This document shows, piece by piece, positions 7,748-15,336 of a stretch of DNA of 40,706 nucleotides; the first letter of the stretch is position 1, and each line of letters starts with the position of its first letter. Source of the DNA: JBBRYW01 sp038253945 (lineage in GTDB: Bacteria > Actinomycetota > Thermoleophilia > Gaiellales > Gaiellaceae); assembly GCA_038253945.1 (NCBI GenBank), contig JBBSGR010000020.1:1-40706 (forward strand). Direction: 5' to 3'. The position numbers were made by a program, and so were the translations under genes. The notes under the pieces were generated by a model that ran no database searches, had not been told where the DNA came from, and saw only the letters and a program-made list of their open reading frames with translations.

Positions 7748-8131
7748 GTGACCGAAGCAGAGATTTTCCCGAGGGCGTTCCCGCGCCGAGGGGAGATCTA
7801 CGACGTGGATTTCGGACAGCCGAGAGGGTCAGAGCAGGCGGGGCGAAGGCCAGCACTGATCGTTTCAAACGACATCAACAACAAGAACAGCCCTGTCGTC
7901 ATCGTCGCGGCCATCACAAAGAACATCCCCAAGAAGGCTTACCCGTTCAACGTCGATCTGCCTGCCGGGATCCTGCCCCTGGGCGGCACGATCTACTGCG
8001 GCCAGCTTCTCACCATTGACAAGAGGCGCTTACTTCGTCATCGGGGGGATCTGGACGGGGAGCGGATCCGCAACGTAAACGCCGCGCTACGCGTGTCGCT
8101 CGGCCTGCCCCATTTCGCCAATCCCTCGTAG
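7748..8131 (+). CDS. mazF: MazF/PemK-type endoribonuclease toxin
   Basis: 127 residues from a GTG. MazF core features appear in order: PRRGEIYDVDFG (first strand), the loop GSEQAGRRPALIVSND (conserved G-x-R-P and catalytic-region Arg), ITKNIPKKAYPFNVDLP, and YCGQLLTIDKRRL. Such toxins cleave mRNA and halt growth. The C-terminus is unusual: the last codons (HFANPS) are the transposon's right inverted repeat. The stop TAG (8129-8131) lies wholly in the 4-bp target duplication, outside the element proper. The toxin's 3' end therefore depended on where the transposon landed. It overlaps the disrupted GNAT frame on the opposite strand. Confidence 0.85.
   Translation: MTEAEIFPRAFPRRGEIYDVDFGQPRGSEQAGRRPALIVSNDINNKNSPVVIVAAITKNIPKKAYPFNVDLPAGILPLGGTIYCGQLLTIDKRRLLRHRGDLDGERIRNVNAALRVSLGLPHFANPS
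8111..8127 (-). repeat. Right terminal inverted repeat (17 bp)
   Basis: The complement of 5213-5229, 17 of 17 bases. On the plus strand it encodes the last residues of MazF. Confidence 0.9.
8128..8131. repeat. Right copy of target duplication GTAG
   Basis: Matches 5209-5212 and supplies the TAG stop of the toxin gene. Confidence 0.85.
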
Positions 8132-8913
8132 CCCGGATCTCCGCGCGCGTAGACGATCGCCGCGGTCGCGCCCTGCTCGCGCAGGCGATGCAGCGCGAAG
8201 CTGCAGACCGCAGTGCCCAGTCCAAGGCGCCGGAAGCGCGGGTCGGTGCCGACGGGCTCCAGCTCGCCCACGCCGTTTTGTTCGTCGAGCCACATGAGGC
8301 AGAAGGCGGCAAACGAGCCATCCGGTGCCTCGACCACGCAGTCGAGCTCCGGCCGGTACGGCCACGTCCGCATCACGTCCGCCATGCTCCGGACGGTGAC
8401 CCGTGACGGTTTCCAGGCGGCCCGGTGCACGGCCGTTCGGCGCTCGAGGTCGCCGTCGCGAACGCTGCGGAGGGCGAAACCCTCGGGAACGCGAGGGTCG
8501 GGCAGGCGGTCGAGGTCGCGCAGCAGGTAGTCGAACCACGCCTCGCTCGCCACCGGCCGGTATCCGTTTCGCTCGAGCGCCGCGATCGTCGCCTCGTCGT
8601 CCTCGAGCGCGGAGGTGACACAGTCGCCCGCCCAGGCGAGCACCTCGTTCGCGAGCTCGCGCCTGCGCGGGTGGAGCTGGAAGTGGAGCGTCGTGCGCTC
8701 GAAGACCCAGCCGAAGGCGACGAGCTCGCCCTCGTCGAGCCAGAGGCGGCGGCGCCATTCCTGCTCCCTACCGGCTCTGGAGGCGGCGCCCCACGCGATG
8801 TCGCCGATGTGGCGCTCGACCTTCGGCCCCTCCAGCGCCCAGGCCTCGGCCACGAGCGCCTGCATCAGCCGCAGGTCGCCCGGCTCACCGAAGTCGCGCG
8901 CAGTCAGCCCCAT
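8128..8913 (-). pseudogene. GNAT acetyltransferase (tandem-GNAT type), interrupted by the transposon
   Basis: From the ATG at 8913, four bases after the neighbour's stop, 262 codons remain of a protein that was about 285 residues. The second GNAT domain is clear: GELEPVGTDPRFRRLGLGTA is the acetyl-CoA loop and AAIVYARGDPGY the next strand. The N-terminal half looks like a degenerate first GNAT domain. The C-terminal YESIGF strand is cut off and lies at 5137-5208. The frame now runs into the transposon and stops at 8038, adding an unrelated tail. Loss of the last strand probably inactivates it. The original substrate is unknown. Confidence 0.85.
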
Positions 8914-8917
8914 GGAG

Positions 8918-9286
8918 CTACAGATCCGCGAGAGCACCGACGGCGCCCTCGAGGTCGGCGTGCACGCAGGCTGCGACGTACACGGTCCACGGATGCGGCG
9001 GCGCTCCGCCCGTGTATGCCACGACGGGCTTGCCGATCGAGTGGGCGTGCCAGGCCTCCATGGCGGTTCCCTCGTCCGGCACCGTGAACGCCGCCAGCAC
9101 GGCGTCGCAGGAGGCGATGTCCTCGAGATCTCCCTCGACGATCTCGGGCTCCCTTCCCTGCGTGCGGCCGCGGTAGTCCCGCCGCATCGGGTCGACGGGC
9201 TCCCAGCCGAGTCCCTGAACGAGCTCGGTGGCTCGCCGGCGGTATTCCTCGGCGTAGGGCGGGCCGGCGAGGTAGACGCGTCTCAC
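8918..9286 (-). CDS. Nucleoside 2-deoxyribosyltransferase-like protein
   Basis: 122 residues from a GTG. The N-terminus RRVYLAGPPY and the segments DLEDIASCDAVLAAFTVPDEGTAMEAWHA and GKPVVAYTGG match the PF05014 fold: a Rossmann-like core with GTAMEAWHA carrying the catalytic-type Glu and the conserved G-T-x-x-E. Family members exchange bases on deoxynucleosides or hydrolyse nucleotides; the substrate is not evident here. Its stop is followed after 4 bases by the GNAT start, so the two were co-transcribed. The gene is divergent from queF with only 25 bases between them. Confidence 0.75.
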   Translation of the reverse strand: MRRVYLAGPPYAEEYRRRATELVQGLGWEPVDPMRRDYRGRTQGREPEIVEGDLEDIASCDAVLAAFTVPDEGTAMEAWHAHSIGKPVVAYTGGAPPHPWTVYVAACVHADLEGAVGALADL

Positions 9287-9299
9287 GGTCGAAGTCGCC

Positions 9300-9305
9300 T
9301 ACAGT
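9300..9305 (+). promoter_or_regulatory. Putative leaderless -10 element TACAGT before queF
   Basis: TACAGT is followed by six bases and then the GTG of queF. The spacing would place transcription initiation at or next to the start codon. The 25-base divergent gap leaves no room for a conventional leader, and no ribosome site is seen. Confidence 0.4.
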
Positions 9306-9311
9306 AACGGC

Positions 9312-9695
9312 GTGCAGCAGACCTCCCGCTCGCAGCAGTTCGTCGCCCTGGGGCATGCGGGCCCGGGTCACTACGTCGGCCTCGAGACGTTCCCCAACCC
9401 GGGTGTGTCGCGCGTGGAGATGACGAGCGACGAGCTCACGGCCGTCTGTCCGATCACGGGGCAGCCGGATCTCTACGGGGTAACGATCGATTACTTCCCG
9501 GGACCACTCTGCATCGAGTCGAAGTCGCTCAAGCTGTACCTGAACGGCTTCCGCGATCAGGGGCACTTCTGCGAGGCGCTCGCCGTCAGGATCAGGGACG
9601 ACCTCGCCGAGGCGCTCGAGCTGCAGGCCGAGCAGGTTCACGTCATGCTGCGGCAGAAGGCGCGCGGCGGGATCACGATCACGGCGAGCTCCTAA
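9312..9695 (+). CDS. queF: NADPH-dependent preQ0 reductase, unimodular QueF
   Basis: 127 residues from a GTG. Diagnostic motifs are present: AVCPITGQPDLYG with the thioimide-forming Cys46 and the proton-transfer Asp53, the ESKSLKLYLNGFRDQGHFCE QueF motif at 69-88 for NADPH, and a T-fold core. The enzyme reduces 7-cyano-7-deazaguanine to the aminomethyl form (preQ1) for queuosine in tRNA, in the cytoplasm. The length fits the short single-domain class. No queC, queD or queE is in the window. The gene is 28 bases upstream of a DUF427 gene on the same strand. Confidence 0.93.
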   Translation: MQQTSRSQQFVALGHAGPGHYVGLETFPNPGVSRVEMTSDELTAVCPITGQPDLYGVTIDYFPGPLCIESKSLKLYLNGFRDQGHFCEALAVRIRDDLAEALELQAEQVHVMLRQKARGGITITASS

Positions 9696-9723
9696 TGACG
9701 ACCGCGGAGCCAAGGATCAGCGC

Positions 9724-10446
9724 ATGTCCCTGACCGTCGGCTCAGGCCCGTTCGGCCACAACCCGACCGGCCGCTTCGACTTCGACCCGCCCGGGAGTGT
9801 CACGTTCGTCGAGGAGCTCCCCCGGCGCGTGCGGGCTCTGAAGGACGGCCGCACGGTCGTCGACAGTGAGCGCGTGCGGCTCGTCTACCGAACCGGCTCG
9901 CTGGCGCGGTATGCCTTTCCCGCGGAGGATGTCTCGATCCCGGCCGAGCCGGAACCCGCCGCCCGAGGCTACGTGACGGTCGCGTGGAACGCTGTGGACC
10001 GCTGGCTCGAGGAGGACGACGAGGTGATCGTCCACCCGCGCGATCCCTACCACCGGATCGACACCCTGCACACCTCGCGCCGCGTCGTCGTGCGCGTGGG
10101 AAGCGAGCAGGTCGGCGAGTCGGCCGGGGCCATGGTTCTCTTCGAGACCTGCCTTCCGCCCCGCTACTACCTCCCGCGCGAGGATGTCCGCTCCGACCTC
10201 CTTCGTGATTCGCCGGACCTGAAGACCGGCTGTGCCTACAAGGGGTTCGCCTCGTACTTCGACGTGGCGGGGGCGCGGGCGGTGGCCTGGACCTACCCCG
10301 AGCCGCGACGGGAGGCCGAGCTCGTCCGCGGAATGGTCTGCTTCTTCCAGGAACGTGACGAGGTCGAGCTCGAGCTCGACGGCAAGGTGAGCGAGCGGCC
10401 CCGGACGCCCTGGTCCGGCACGGACTGGCTCGAGCGCTACCGCTGA
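9724..10446 (+). CDS. DUF427 domain protein (two repeats)
   Basis: 240 residues from ATG. Two copies of the DUF427 pattern are visible: RVRALKDGRTVVDSERVRLVY (about residues 36-60) and VVVRVGSEQVGESAGAMVLFE (about 120-140). Each is followed by a PRYYLPREDV-like segment and, in the second, CAYKGFASYF and AVAWTYPEPRREAE. The family is of unknown function and common in actinobacteria. It follows queF closely; nothing links the two functionally. Confidence 0.8.
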   Translation: MSLTVGSGPFGHNPTGRFDFDPPGSVTFVEELPRRVRALKDGRTVVDSERVRLVYRTGSLARYAFPAEDVSIPAEPEPAARGYVTVAWNAVDRWLEEDDEVIVHPRDPYHRIDTLHTSRRVVVRVGSEQVGESAGAMVLFETCLPPRYYLPREDVRSDLLRDSPDLKTGCAYKGFASYFDVAGARAVAWTYPEPRREAELVRGMVCFFQERDEVELELDGKVSERPRTPWSGTDWLERYR

Positions 10447-10457
10447 GGCGTCCTCGG

Positions 10458-10889
10458 CTACAGGCTGGGATCGCTCGAGAGGGCGGCGACGCGCTGTGCG
10501 AGGGCGCGCAGTACCTTCCGCTCGACGCTCGGAATGTGATCGACCGCGCTCCGGAAGGCCTGACTCGTCAACACGAAGCACCGAAGCGGCGTTCTCGCGG
10601 TCACGGTCGCCGTCCGCCGGGTGTGCTCGAGCAAGGCGATCTCGCCGAAGAAGTCGCCGCCGTGACTCGTGGCCAGCCGGGCGCCGTCTCTCGTGATCTC
10701 GACCTCGCCCTCGATGACGACGAAGAACTCACGCCCGACCTCTCCCTGCGTGCACAGCACCTTGCCGGCATCGAACTCGAGATCCTCCGTCCTCTTCGCG
10801 AGCTCCGTGAGCTCCTTGCGGGAAAGCTCCGCAAACAGGGGCGCACGCTTGAGAGCCTGCACCTTCGTGTCCTGCGAGAAGAGCCGCAC
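10458..10889 (-). CDS. Single-domain cyclic-nucleotide-binding protein (Crp-like N-domain)
   Basis: 143 residues from a GTG. It consists of one cNMP-binding beta-barrel: LKRAPLFAELSRKELTELA, FDAGKVLCTQGEVGREFFVVIEGEVEI, and the phosphate cassette region GGDFFGEIALLEHTRRTATVTA. FGEIALL-x5-RTATV is the canonical cassette, although the Arg-Ser/Thr pair is imperfect. No helix-turn-helix follows, so it is not a Crp-type DNA-binding regulator as it stands. It may be a stand-alone sensor or partner. It converges on the DUF427 gene with 11 bases between them. Confidence 0.8.
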   Translation of the reverse strand: MRLFSQDTKVQALKRAPLFAELSRKELTELAKRTEDLEFDAGKVLCTQGEVGREFFVVIEGEVEITRDGARLATSHGGDFFGEIALLEHTRRTATVTARTPLRCFVLTSQAFRSAVDHIPSVERKVLRALAQRVAALSSDPSL

Positions 10890-10993
10890 GCCCCTAGCTT
10901 ACGCCGAGCAGCGTCAAAATCGCAGGCCCAAGGCGCCGCTTGCGGTGCCGACTTCAGGCGGGCGCCGCACACGGCGGCGCTTCAGAGCACAGG

Positions 10994-11503
10994 TCAGTTC
11001 TCGACGATCGTGCTCTTCTCGATTGGATACCCGCTCGTGAGGCAGTCGGCCTCCGAGCGAAGCGTGTTTGCCTCGTAGTCGGGCGGTACGATGACGTAGT
11101 TGAACTGCCAGAGCGGCGAGTACTTCTCCATCCCCGGGATGGAGTCGTAGATGTTGTACTGGCCGTCCACCCGCTCCGGCTCCCGGCCGTCCCTGAGCTT
11201 GCCGCGATCGTCGAGTGAGACGGAGTACACGACCTGGTACTCCTGAGCGACCTTGTTCCCGGCTGCAGCTCGGTGGTCGTCGAACGGGAGCTCGAGCTCG
11301 CCGCTCTCGACCGCATACACGATCTTGCCGTCGAACCAGACGCGCTCGACCTCCATGGCGTAGGGGTTGTTGTACGTCAGATTCTCGACCCCGTCCGGGC
11401 GAAACACCTGGGACTGTCCGTGCGGGCTGAGCTCACCATCGGCGACGGACCAGACCCCGTCCTCCTCGCCGGACGCAACGCCCTCTTCGTCGCCGTCTGA
11501 CAC
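10994..11503 (-). CDS. Hypothetical acidic protein
   Basis: 169 residues from a GTG at 11503, chosen for the GGGAG ribosome site 7 bases upstream; the frame extends to 11578. I do not recognise the family. The N-terminus is acidic and low-complexity (SDGDEEGVASGEEDG). The body is rich in aromatic and charged residues (NLTYNNPYAMEVERVWFDG, YNIYDSIPGMEKYSPLWQFN) and closes with SEADCLTSGYPIEKSTIVEN. There is no signal peptide, membrane segment or obvious catalytic motif. The compact, repeat-free beta-rich look suggests one soluble domain. Confidence 0.65.
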   Translation of the reverse strand: MSDGDEEGVASGEEDGVWSVADGELSPHGQSQVFRPDGVENLTYNNPYAMEVERVWFDGKIVYAVESGELELPFDDHRAAAGNKVAQEYQVVYSVSLDDRGKLRDGREPERVDGQYNIYDSIPGMEKYSPLWQFNYVIVPPDYEANTLRSEADCLTSGYPIEKSTIVEN

Positions 11504-11605
11504 GGTTGACTCCCTTCTCTCTCCATCCGGGCCGCCGAACCCTATGTGCACGCACCCACCTGCTGCACTCCACGCCAATGAGGATTGGTCCTCCCCTGGC
11601 GTCTC

Positions 11606-12865
11606 TTACCAGGGATCGATGCCCATCTGCTTGCGCCCGAGAGCCGTCAGGTCGTCGACGGTGGCCCGGCCGTCGTAGTCGACCTCGTAGTGCTCGGGCG
11701 GGAAATCGGGCGGGCTCGCGCCGCGTAGGAAGGTTTCCTTCTCACGCTCGACGTAGGCGGCGTTCTTGTCGCAGTAGGGCACCGCTGCGATGTACATCAC
11801 GTTGCCCCAGCGCTCCCCCCGGTTCACGTCGCCCACCGAGTGGACGACGTCGGTGTGCCACCAAACCGTATCGCCGGGCTCCATCGAGGGAATCGGCGTC
11901 AGCGCCGGCGTGATCGCGGGATGCATCTCCTCGCTGATCGACAGCGCACGGCCGCGGGCGGCGAGCAGGTCGTCGGCGGGGACATCGTCGAGCAGCGGGC
12001 GCAGCAGCAGATAGACGATGCTGGTGGTAATCGGGATCAGGTGCAGCACGCCGTCCGTCGGCCGCATCTCGCTGAGCGCGGTCCAGCCCTGGAAGGTGCG
12101 GAACACGCTACACATCAACGTCGACTCGTACTCGTCGACCTCGGTGCGGTGGGCGGCGTCCCAGGGGTCGAAGCGCCGCCAGTCACCCGAGAACACGTGG
12201 CGGTAGACGTCCTGGTACGCAGGGACGAGCCAGCGCTCGATCGACCCTGAGTCGATATGCGGTGAGAGCCCGAACGACGAGTCGCCCGGCTGACGCCGGC
12301 GAACGCGATCGGCATACGTGCAGTCACGCCCTCCGTCGAACCAGGTCACACCTTCGCTCTCGTTGCGCCAGATCGAGTTCATGAAGCTGCGGGTCGCGGT
12401 CATCCGCTCGTCCTGGCGCGCCTGCACCTGCGGCTTCGACCAGTAGATGCCGAAGATCTGCGGGCGGCTCGACTGCAGGGTGGAGAAGTACTGGTCGGCA
12501 TCGGCCTTCTGGTGCTCGTAGTAGCGGTTGCGCTCGAGGTAGTCCGCGAGCTCGCCGTCCCAACGCTCCACCTGCGTCCGAGGAAGGGTCTGCCGGACGA
12601 CCGCGCAGCCGCGCCGGTGGATCGCCTCGCGCAGAGCTCCGGACGCTGTGCCGGCTTCGATGTCGGCGTACTGGACGACGGGAATCACATCGTCGCCCCG
12701 CTCGCGCGCCCGGACGACCTCGGCCACCTCGCGCCGCATCGCCTCCTCGACCTCGGCGAACACCTCCGCGACATCGCCGATCTGCTCGCGTAGCCGCGCT
12801 TTCGTCTCGCTGATCAGCTCCGTCAAGCTCTCGGCACCTTCGATCTTCGGCTCCTGCGTCGACAC
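11606..12865 (-). CDS. DUF1479 family protein (YbiU-like, putative 2-oxoglutarate/iron oxygenase fold)
   Basis: 419 residues from a GTG at 12865 with GGAAGGAG upstream; the longer open frame is upstream noise. The length matches E. coli YbiU (about 420). SPHIDSGSIERW (His203, Asp205) and WWHTDVVHSVGD provide an HxD...H set suited to a non-haem Fe(II) site. NRYYEHQKADADQYFSTLQSSRPQ and YWSKPQVQARQ are conserved-looking family segments. The reaction is not known for this family. The gene is divergent from the response regulator with a 143-base gap. Confidence 0.85.
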   Translation of the reverse strand: MSTQEPKIEGAESLTELISETKARLREQIGDVAEVFAEVEEAMRREVAEVVRARERGDDVIPVVQYADIEAGTASGALREAIHRRGCAVVRQTLPRTQVERWDGELADYLERNRYYEHQKADADQYFSTLQSSRPQIFGIYWSKPQVQARQDERMTATRSFMNSIWRNESEGVTWFDGGRDCTYADRVRRRQPGDSSFGLSPHIDSGSIERWLVPAYQDVYRHVFSGDWRRFDPWDAAHRTEVDEYESTLMCSVFRTFQGWTALSEMRPTDGVLHLIPITTSIVYLLLRPLLDDVPADDLLAARGRALSISEEMHPAITPALTPIPSMEPGDTVWWHTDVVHSVGDVNRGERWGNVMYIAAVPYCDKNAAYVEREKETFLRGASPPDFPPEHYEVDYDGRATVDDLTALGRKQMGIDPW

Positions 12866-12949
12866 GGCGCTGCTCCTTCCGCTCGGCGTTACTCGCTCGA
12901 CCGCCCACCAGTGTCCCACGCGGCAGGCAAGCAAGGGTTGCGCCGGCGC

Positions 12950-12987
12950 TCTCAGCCGGATCCGCGGTTTCTCAGCCAACTCACAGG
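12950..12987 (+). promoter_or_regulatory. Predicted response-regulator binding repeats upstream of the two-component operon
   Basis: TCTCAGC-N4-TCACAGG lies at 12970-12987, and a second TCTCAGC begins exactly 20 bases earlier (12950), followed by a weaker TCCGCGG half. Heptamers separated by 4 bases are the known site layout of PhoP-type OmpR regulators. An identical heptamer pair with a different spacer occurs at 15248-15265. Together these suggest autoregulation. Confidence 0.5.
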
Positions 12988-13008
12988 AAGCAGTGGCACG
13001 ATGGGCGC

Positions 13009-13710
13009 ATGACCTCGAGCCGCAACGACGAGGCGCGTCGGCGGATTCTCGTAGTCGACGACGAGCCGTCGATCGTCGACGCCGTCGCGACCGCACTCCG
13101 CTACGAGGGCTACGAAGTCGACGAGGCACCGACCGGCCGCGACGCGCTCGCCTCCGTGGCGCAGCGCGAGCCCGATCTGATCGTGCTCGACTGGATGCTT
13201 CCGGATCTCGACGGAATCGAGGTCGGCAGGCGTCTTCGCGCGCAGGGCTTCAGGAGCGCTGTCTTGTTTCTCACGGCGAAGGACGCGACCGAGAACAAGG
13301 TGGAGGCGCTGCGGGCCGGCGGCGACGACTACGTGACCAAGCCGTTCAGCCTGGCCGAGGTCGTGGCCCGGGTGCAGGCAATCTTGCGCCGGACCGCGGG
13401 CGAGCTGCCGGGAGACGTCTTGCGTCTCGGCGACCTGGTTCTCGACGAAGCGCGTCACGAGGTCTTTCGCGGGAAGACGCCCATCGAGCTGACCGCGACC
13501 GAGTTCAGCCTGCTTCGCTTCTTTCTGCTCAACCCGCGCCGCGTACTGTCGAAGGGCCAGATCCTGCAGAACGTCTGGCACTACGACTTCGGCGGCAGCT
13601 CGAACGTCGTGGAGACCTACGTCAGCTATCTCCGCAGGAAGCTCGACGCGCTCGGCCCGCCGCTGATCAAGACGGTGCGGCAGGCGGGCTACATGCTGGA
13701 AGCGGGGTAA
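13009..13710 (+). CDS. OmpR/PhoP-family response regulator
   Basis: 233 residues from ATG. The receiver domain (about 12-125) has the acidic pair Asp17/Asp18, phospho-acceptor Asp61 in LIVLDWMLPD, the Thr of FLTAKD and Lys111 in YVTKPFSLAE. The winged-helix DNA-binding domain (about 138-231) has the LTATEFSLLRFFLLNPRRVL recognition scaffold and ETYVSYLRRKLD recognition helix, ending VRQAGYMLE. The histidine kinase gene starts immediately at the next base. The upstream TCTCAGC/TCACAGG repeats suggest that it regulates its own promoter. The signal is unknown. Confidence 0.93.
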   Translation: MTSSRNDEARRRILVVDDEPSIVDAVATALRYEGYEVDEAPTGRDALASVAQREPDLIVLDWMLPDLDGIEVGRRLRAQGFRSAVLFLTAKDATENKVEALRAGGDDYVTKPFSLAEVVARVQAILRRTAGELPGDVLRLGDLVLDEARHEVFRGKTPIELTATEFSLLRFFLLNPRRVLSKGQILQNVWHYDFGGSSNVVETYVSYLRRKLDALGPPLIKTVRQAGYMLEAG

Positions 13711-15210
13711 ATGCTGATTCGCATGTCGCTGCGCGCGCGGCTCGTGCTCGGCGTCATCGTTCTGGCAGCACTCGGACTCGTGGTCGCGGACCTCGCCACG
13801 TACACGTCGCTCCGCACCTTCCTTCTTCACCGCGTCGACAGCACGCTCGAGGCTGCCCACCCGATCGTCGAGGCTGCTCTACTTGGAGGGCTCGACCGGG
13901 ATGGGCAAGAGCCAGGCCCTGGGCCGGTTCTCGGTGCCGGCGCGCCCGGCATCGACTACGTGCAGGTCCGGACGCTCGGCGGTCGAGTCGTCGAGGGCGG
14001 CCCGGTCTTTCGGTTCACCCAGCGAAAGGCACCGCCGCCCCCGCGACTCCCTGCGAAGATCGTGCTGCCGGAGTCTGTCAATGCGGACGGCGATCGAGTA
14101 GCGTACTTCACGGTGCCGGCGCGGTCCGGCCACGGGCGCTACCGAGTCCGCGCGTCGATCGAGCCGCGCGCGAGCGAACGCATCCTGTTGATCGGCGGCT
14201 CGCTGAGCGACGTCGACGGGACGCTGCACCGGCTCGTTCTGATCGAGTTGCTGGTCACCGCGGCCGCTCTCGCGGCAATCACCACCCTCGGACTCTGGGT
14301 GGTGCGCCTTGGCCTGCGGCCGTTGCGGGCGATCGAAGCGACCGCGGCGTCCATCGCGGTCGGCGATCTCACTCAGCGGGTCGAGCGCGCGGAGGAGCGC
14401 ACCGAGATCGGCCGGCTGGGCCTTGCGCTGAACGCGATGCTCGCCCAGATCGAGTCGGCATTCAAGGCGCGCGCGGCTTCGGAGCAAAAGGCATTGCGCT
14501 CCGAGCAGAAGCTGCGGCGCTTCGTCGCCGACGCCTCCCACGAGTTACGCACGCCCCTGACAGCCGTGCGCGCATACGCAGAGCTCTTCACACGCGGGGC
14601 GAAGCAGCGGCCCGAGGATCTTGCCCGCTCGATGTCGGGGATCAGCCGTGAGTCGGAACGAATGAGCATGCTCGTCGAGGATCTGTTGTTACTGGCGCGG
14701 CTCGACGACGGACGCCCCCTGGAACACGCGCCGGTGAGCTTGGACGAGGTGGTGAGTGAGGCGGTCGAGACTGCTCACACCGTCGACCCCGAGCGGCCGA
14801 TCGAGCTCGACGCGGAGCCCGTCGTCGTGCTCGGCGACCACGATCGATTGCGGCAGATCGTCGACAACCTCCTCAGTAACATCCGGGCACACACTCCCGC
14901 CGGCACGCCGGTGCAGATCACGGTGGGGCGAGACGACGGCAACGCGGTGATCGAGGTGGCGGATGTCGGTCCGGGCTTGAGCTCGGAGGAGATCGAGCGT
15001 GTTTTCGAGCGTTTCTACCGCGCCGATCCGACCCGCTCGCGCGCGAGCGGAGGCGTCGGCCTCGGGCTCTCGATCGTCGCCGCGGTCGCCGAGGCGCACG
15101 GCGGCAGCGTCGCGGCATGCTCCGAGCCCGGACGCGGCGCAACCTTTCGGATCATCCTTCCGATGCCTCCGCACCGCATAGCCCGCGCTGACGACGACTC
15201 ACGCGCGTAA
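13711..15210 (+). CDS. HAMP-containing sensor histidine kinase
   Basis: 499 residues from ATG directly abutting the regulator's stop. A transmembrane helix near residues 9-29 and another near 170-195 enclose a ~140-residue extracytoplasmic sensor without a recognised fold. HAMP follows (about 195-245), then the HisKA dimerisation helix with phospho-acceptor His277 in VADASHELRTPLTAV. The ATPase domain has the N box (IVDNLLSNIRAHTP), the G1 box (VIEVADVGPGLS), the F box (VFERFYRAD) and the G2 box (GGVGLGLSIV). It should phosphorylate the adjacent regulator. The short acidic C-terminal tail is not part of the ATPase. Confidence 0.93.
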   Translation: MLIRMSLRARLVLGVIVLAALGLVVADLATYTSLRTFLLHRVDSTLEAAHPIVEAALLGGLDRDGQEPGPGPVLGAGAPGIDYVQVRTLGGRVVEGGPVFRFTQRKAPPPPRLPAKIVLPESVNADGDRVAYFTVPARSGHGRYRVRASIEPRASERILLIGGSLSDVDGTLHRLVLIELLVTAAALAAITTLGLWVVRLGLRPLRAIEATAASIAVGDLTQRVERAEERTEIGRLGLALNAMLAQIESAFKARAASEQKALRSEQKLRRFVADASHELRTPLTAVRAYAELFTRGAKQRPEDLARSMSGISRESERMSMLVEDLLLLARLDDGRPLEHAPVSLDEVVSEAVETAHTVDPERPIELDAEPVVVLGDHDRLRQIVDNLLSNIRAHTPAGTPVQITVGRDDGNAVIEVADVGPGLSSEEIERVFERFYRADPTRSRASGGVGLGLSIVAAVAEAHGGSVAACSEPGRGATFRIILPMPPHRIARADDDSRA

Positions 15211-15247
15211 CGGCCTCACCAAGGCAGTTGCGCGTACTCCGACGCGC

Positions 15248-15265
15248 TCTCAGCAACCTCACAGG
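15248..15265 (+). promoter_or_regulatory. Second predicted response-regulator site
   Basis: TCTCAGC-N4-TCACAGG; both heptamers are identical to those before the regulator gene (12970-12987), while the 4-base spacer differs (AACC against CAAC). It lies 72 bases before the small gene at 15337. Confidence 0.5.
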
Positions 15266-15336
15266 GGTGACCCAGGGAGATCTCAGGCCGCACTGGTTTC
15301 CTTGGAGTGTCGCCCAAAGCTCGACGAAAGGAAGCC

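Larger units (their letters stand above)
5213..8127. mobile_element. 2,915-bp IS5-like transposon with kinase and toxin-antitoxin cargo
   Basis: The ends are perfect 17-bp inverted repeats (GAGGGATTGGCGAAATG at 5213-5229; its complement at 8111-8127) flanked by a 4-bp direct repeat GTAG. It splits a GNAT acetyltransferase gene that rejoins in frame without it. Contents: P-loop kinase, GNAT N-terminal fragment and DDE transposase on the minus strand; DUF3467, antitoxin and MazF on the plus strand. A 4-bp duplication with central TA fits the IS5 family, where the IS5 subgroup is known to prefer YTAR targets. I infer that the resident transposase moves the whole unit, which would make it an IS carrying passenger genes. 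A nested, separately mobile IS inside an older element is the alternative; no clear second pair of ends was found around the transposase. Confidence 0.85.

Noticed and set aside
12648..14651. 667-codon plus-strand frame across the DUF1479 gene, the regulator and the kinase
   Set aside because: Low-complexity Arg-rich shadow of two recognised genes; GC-rich DNA leaves long spurious frames.
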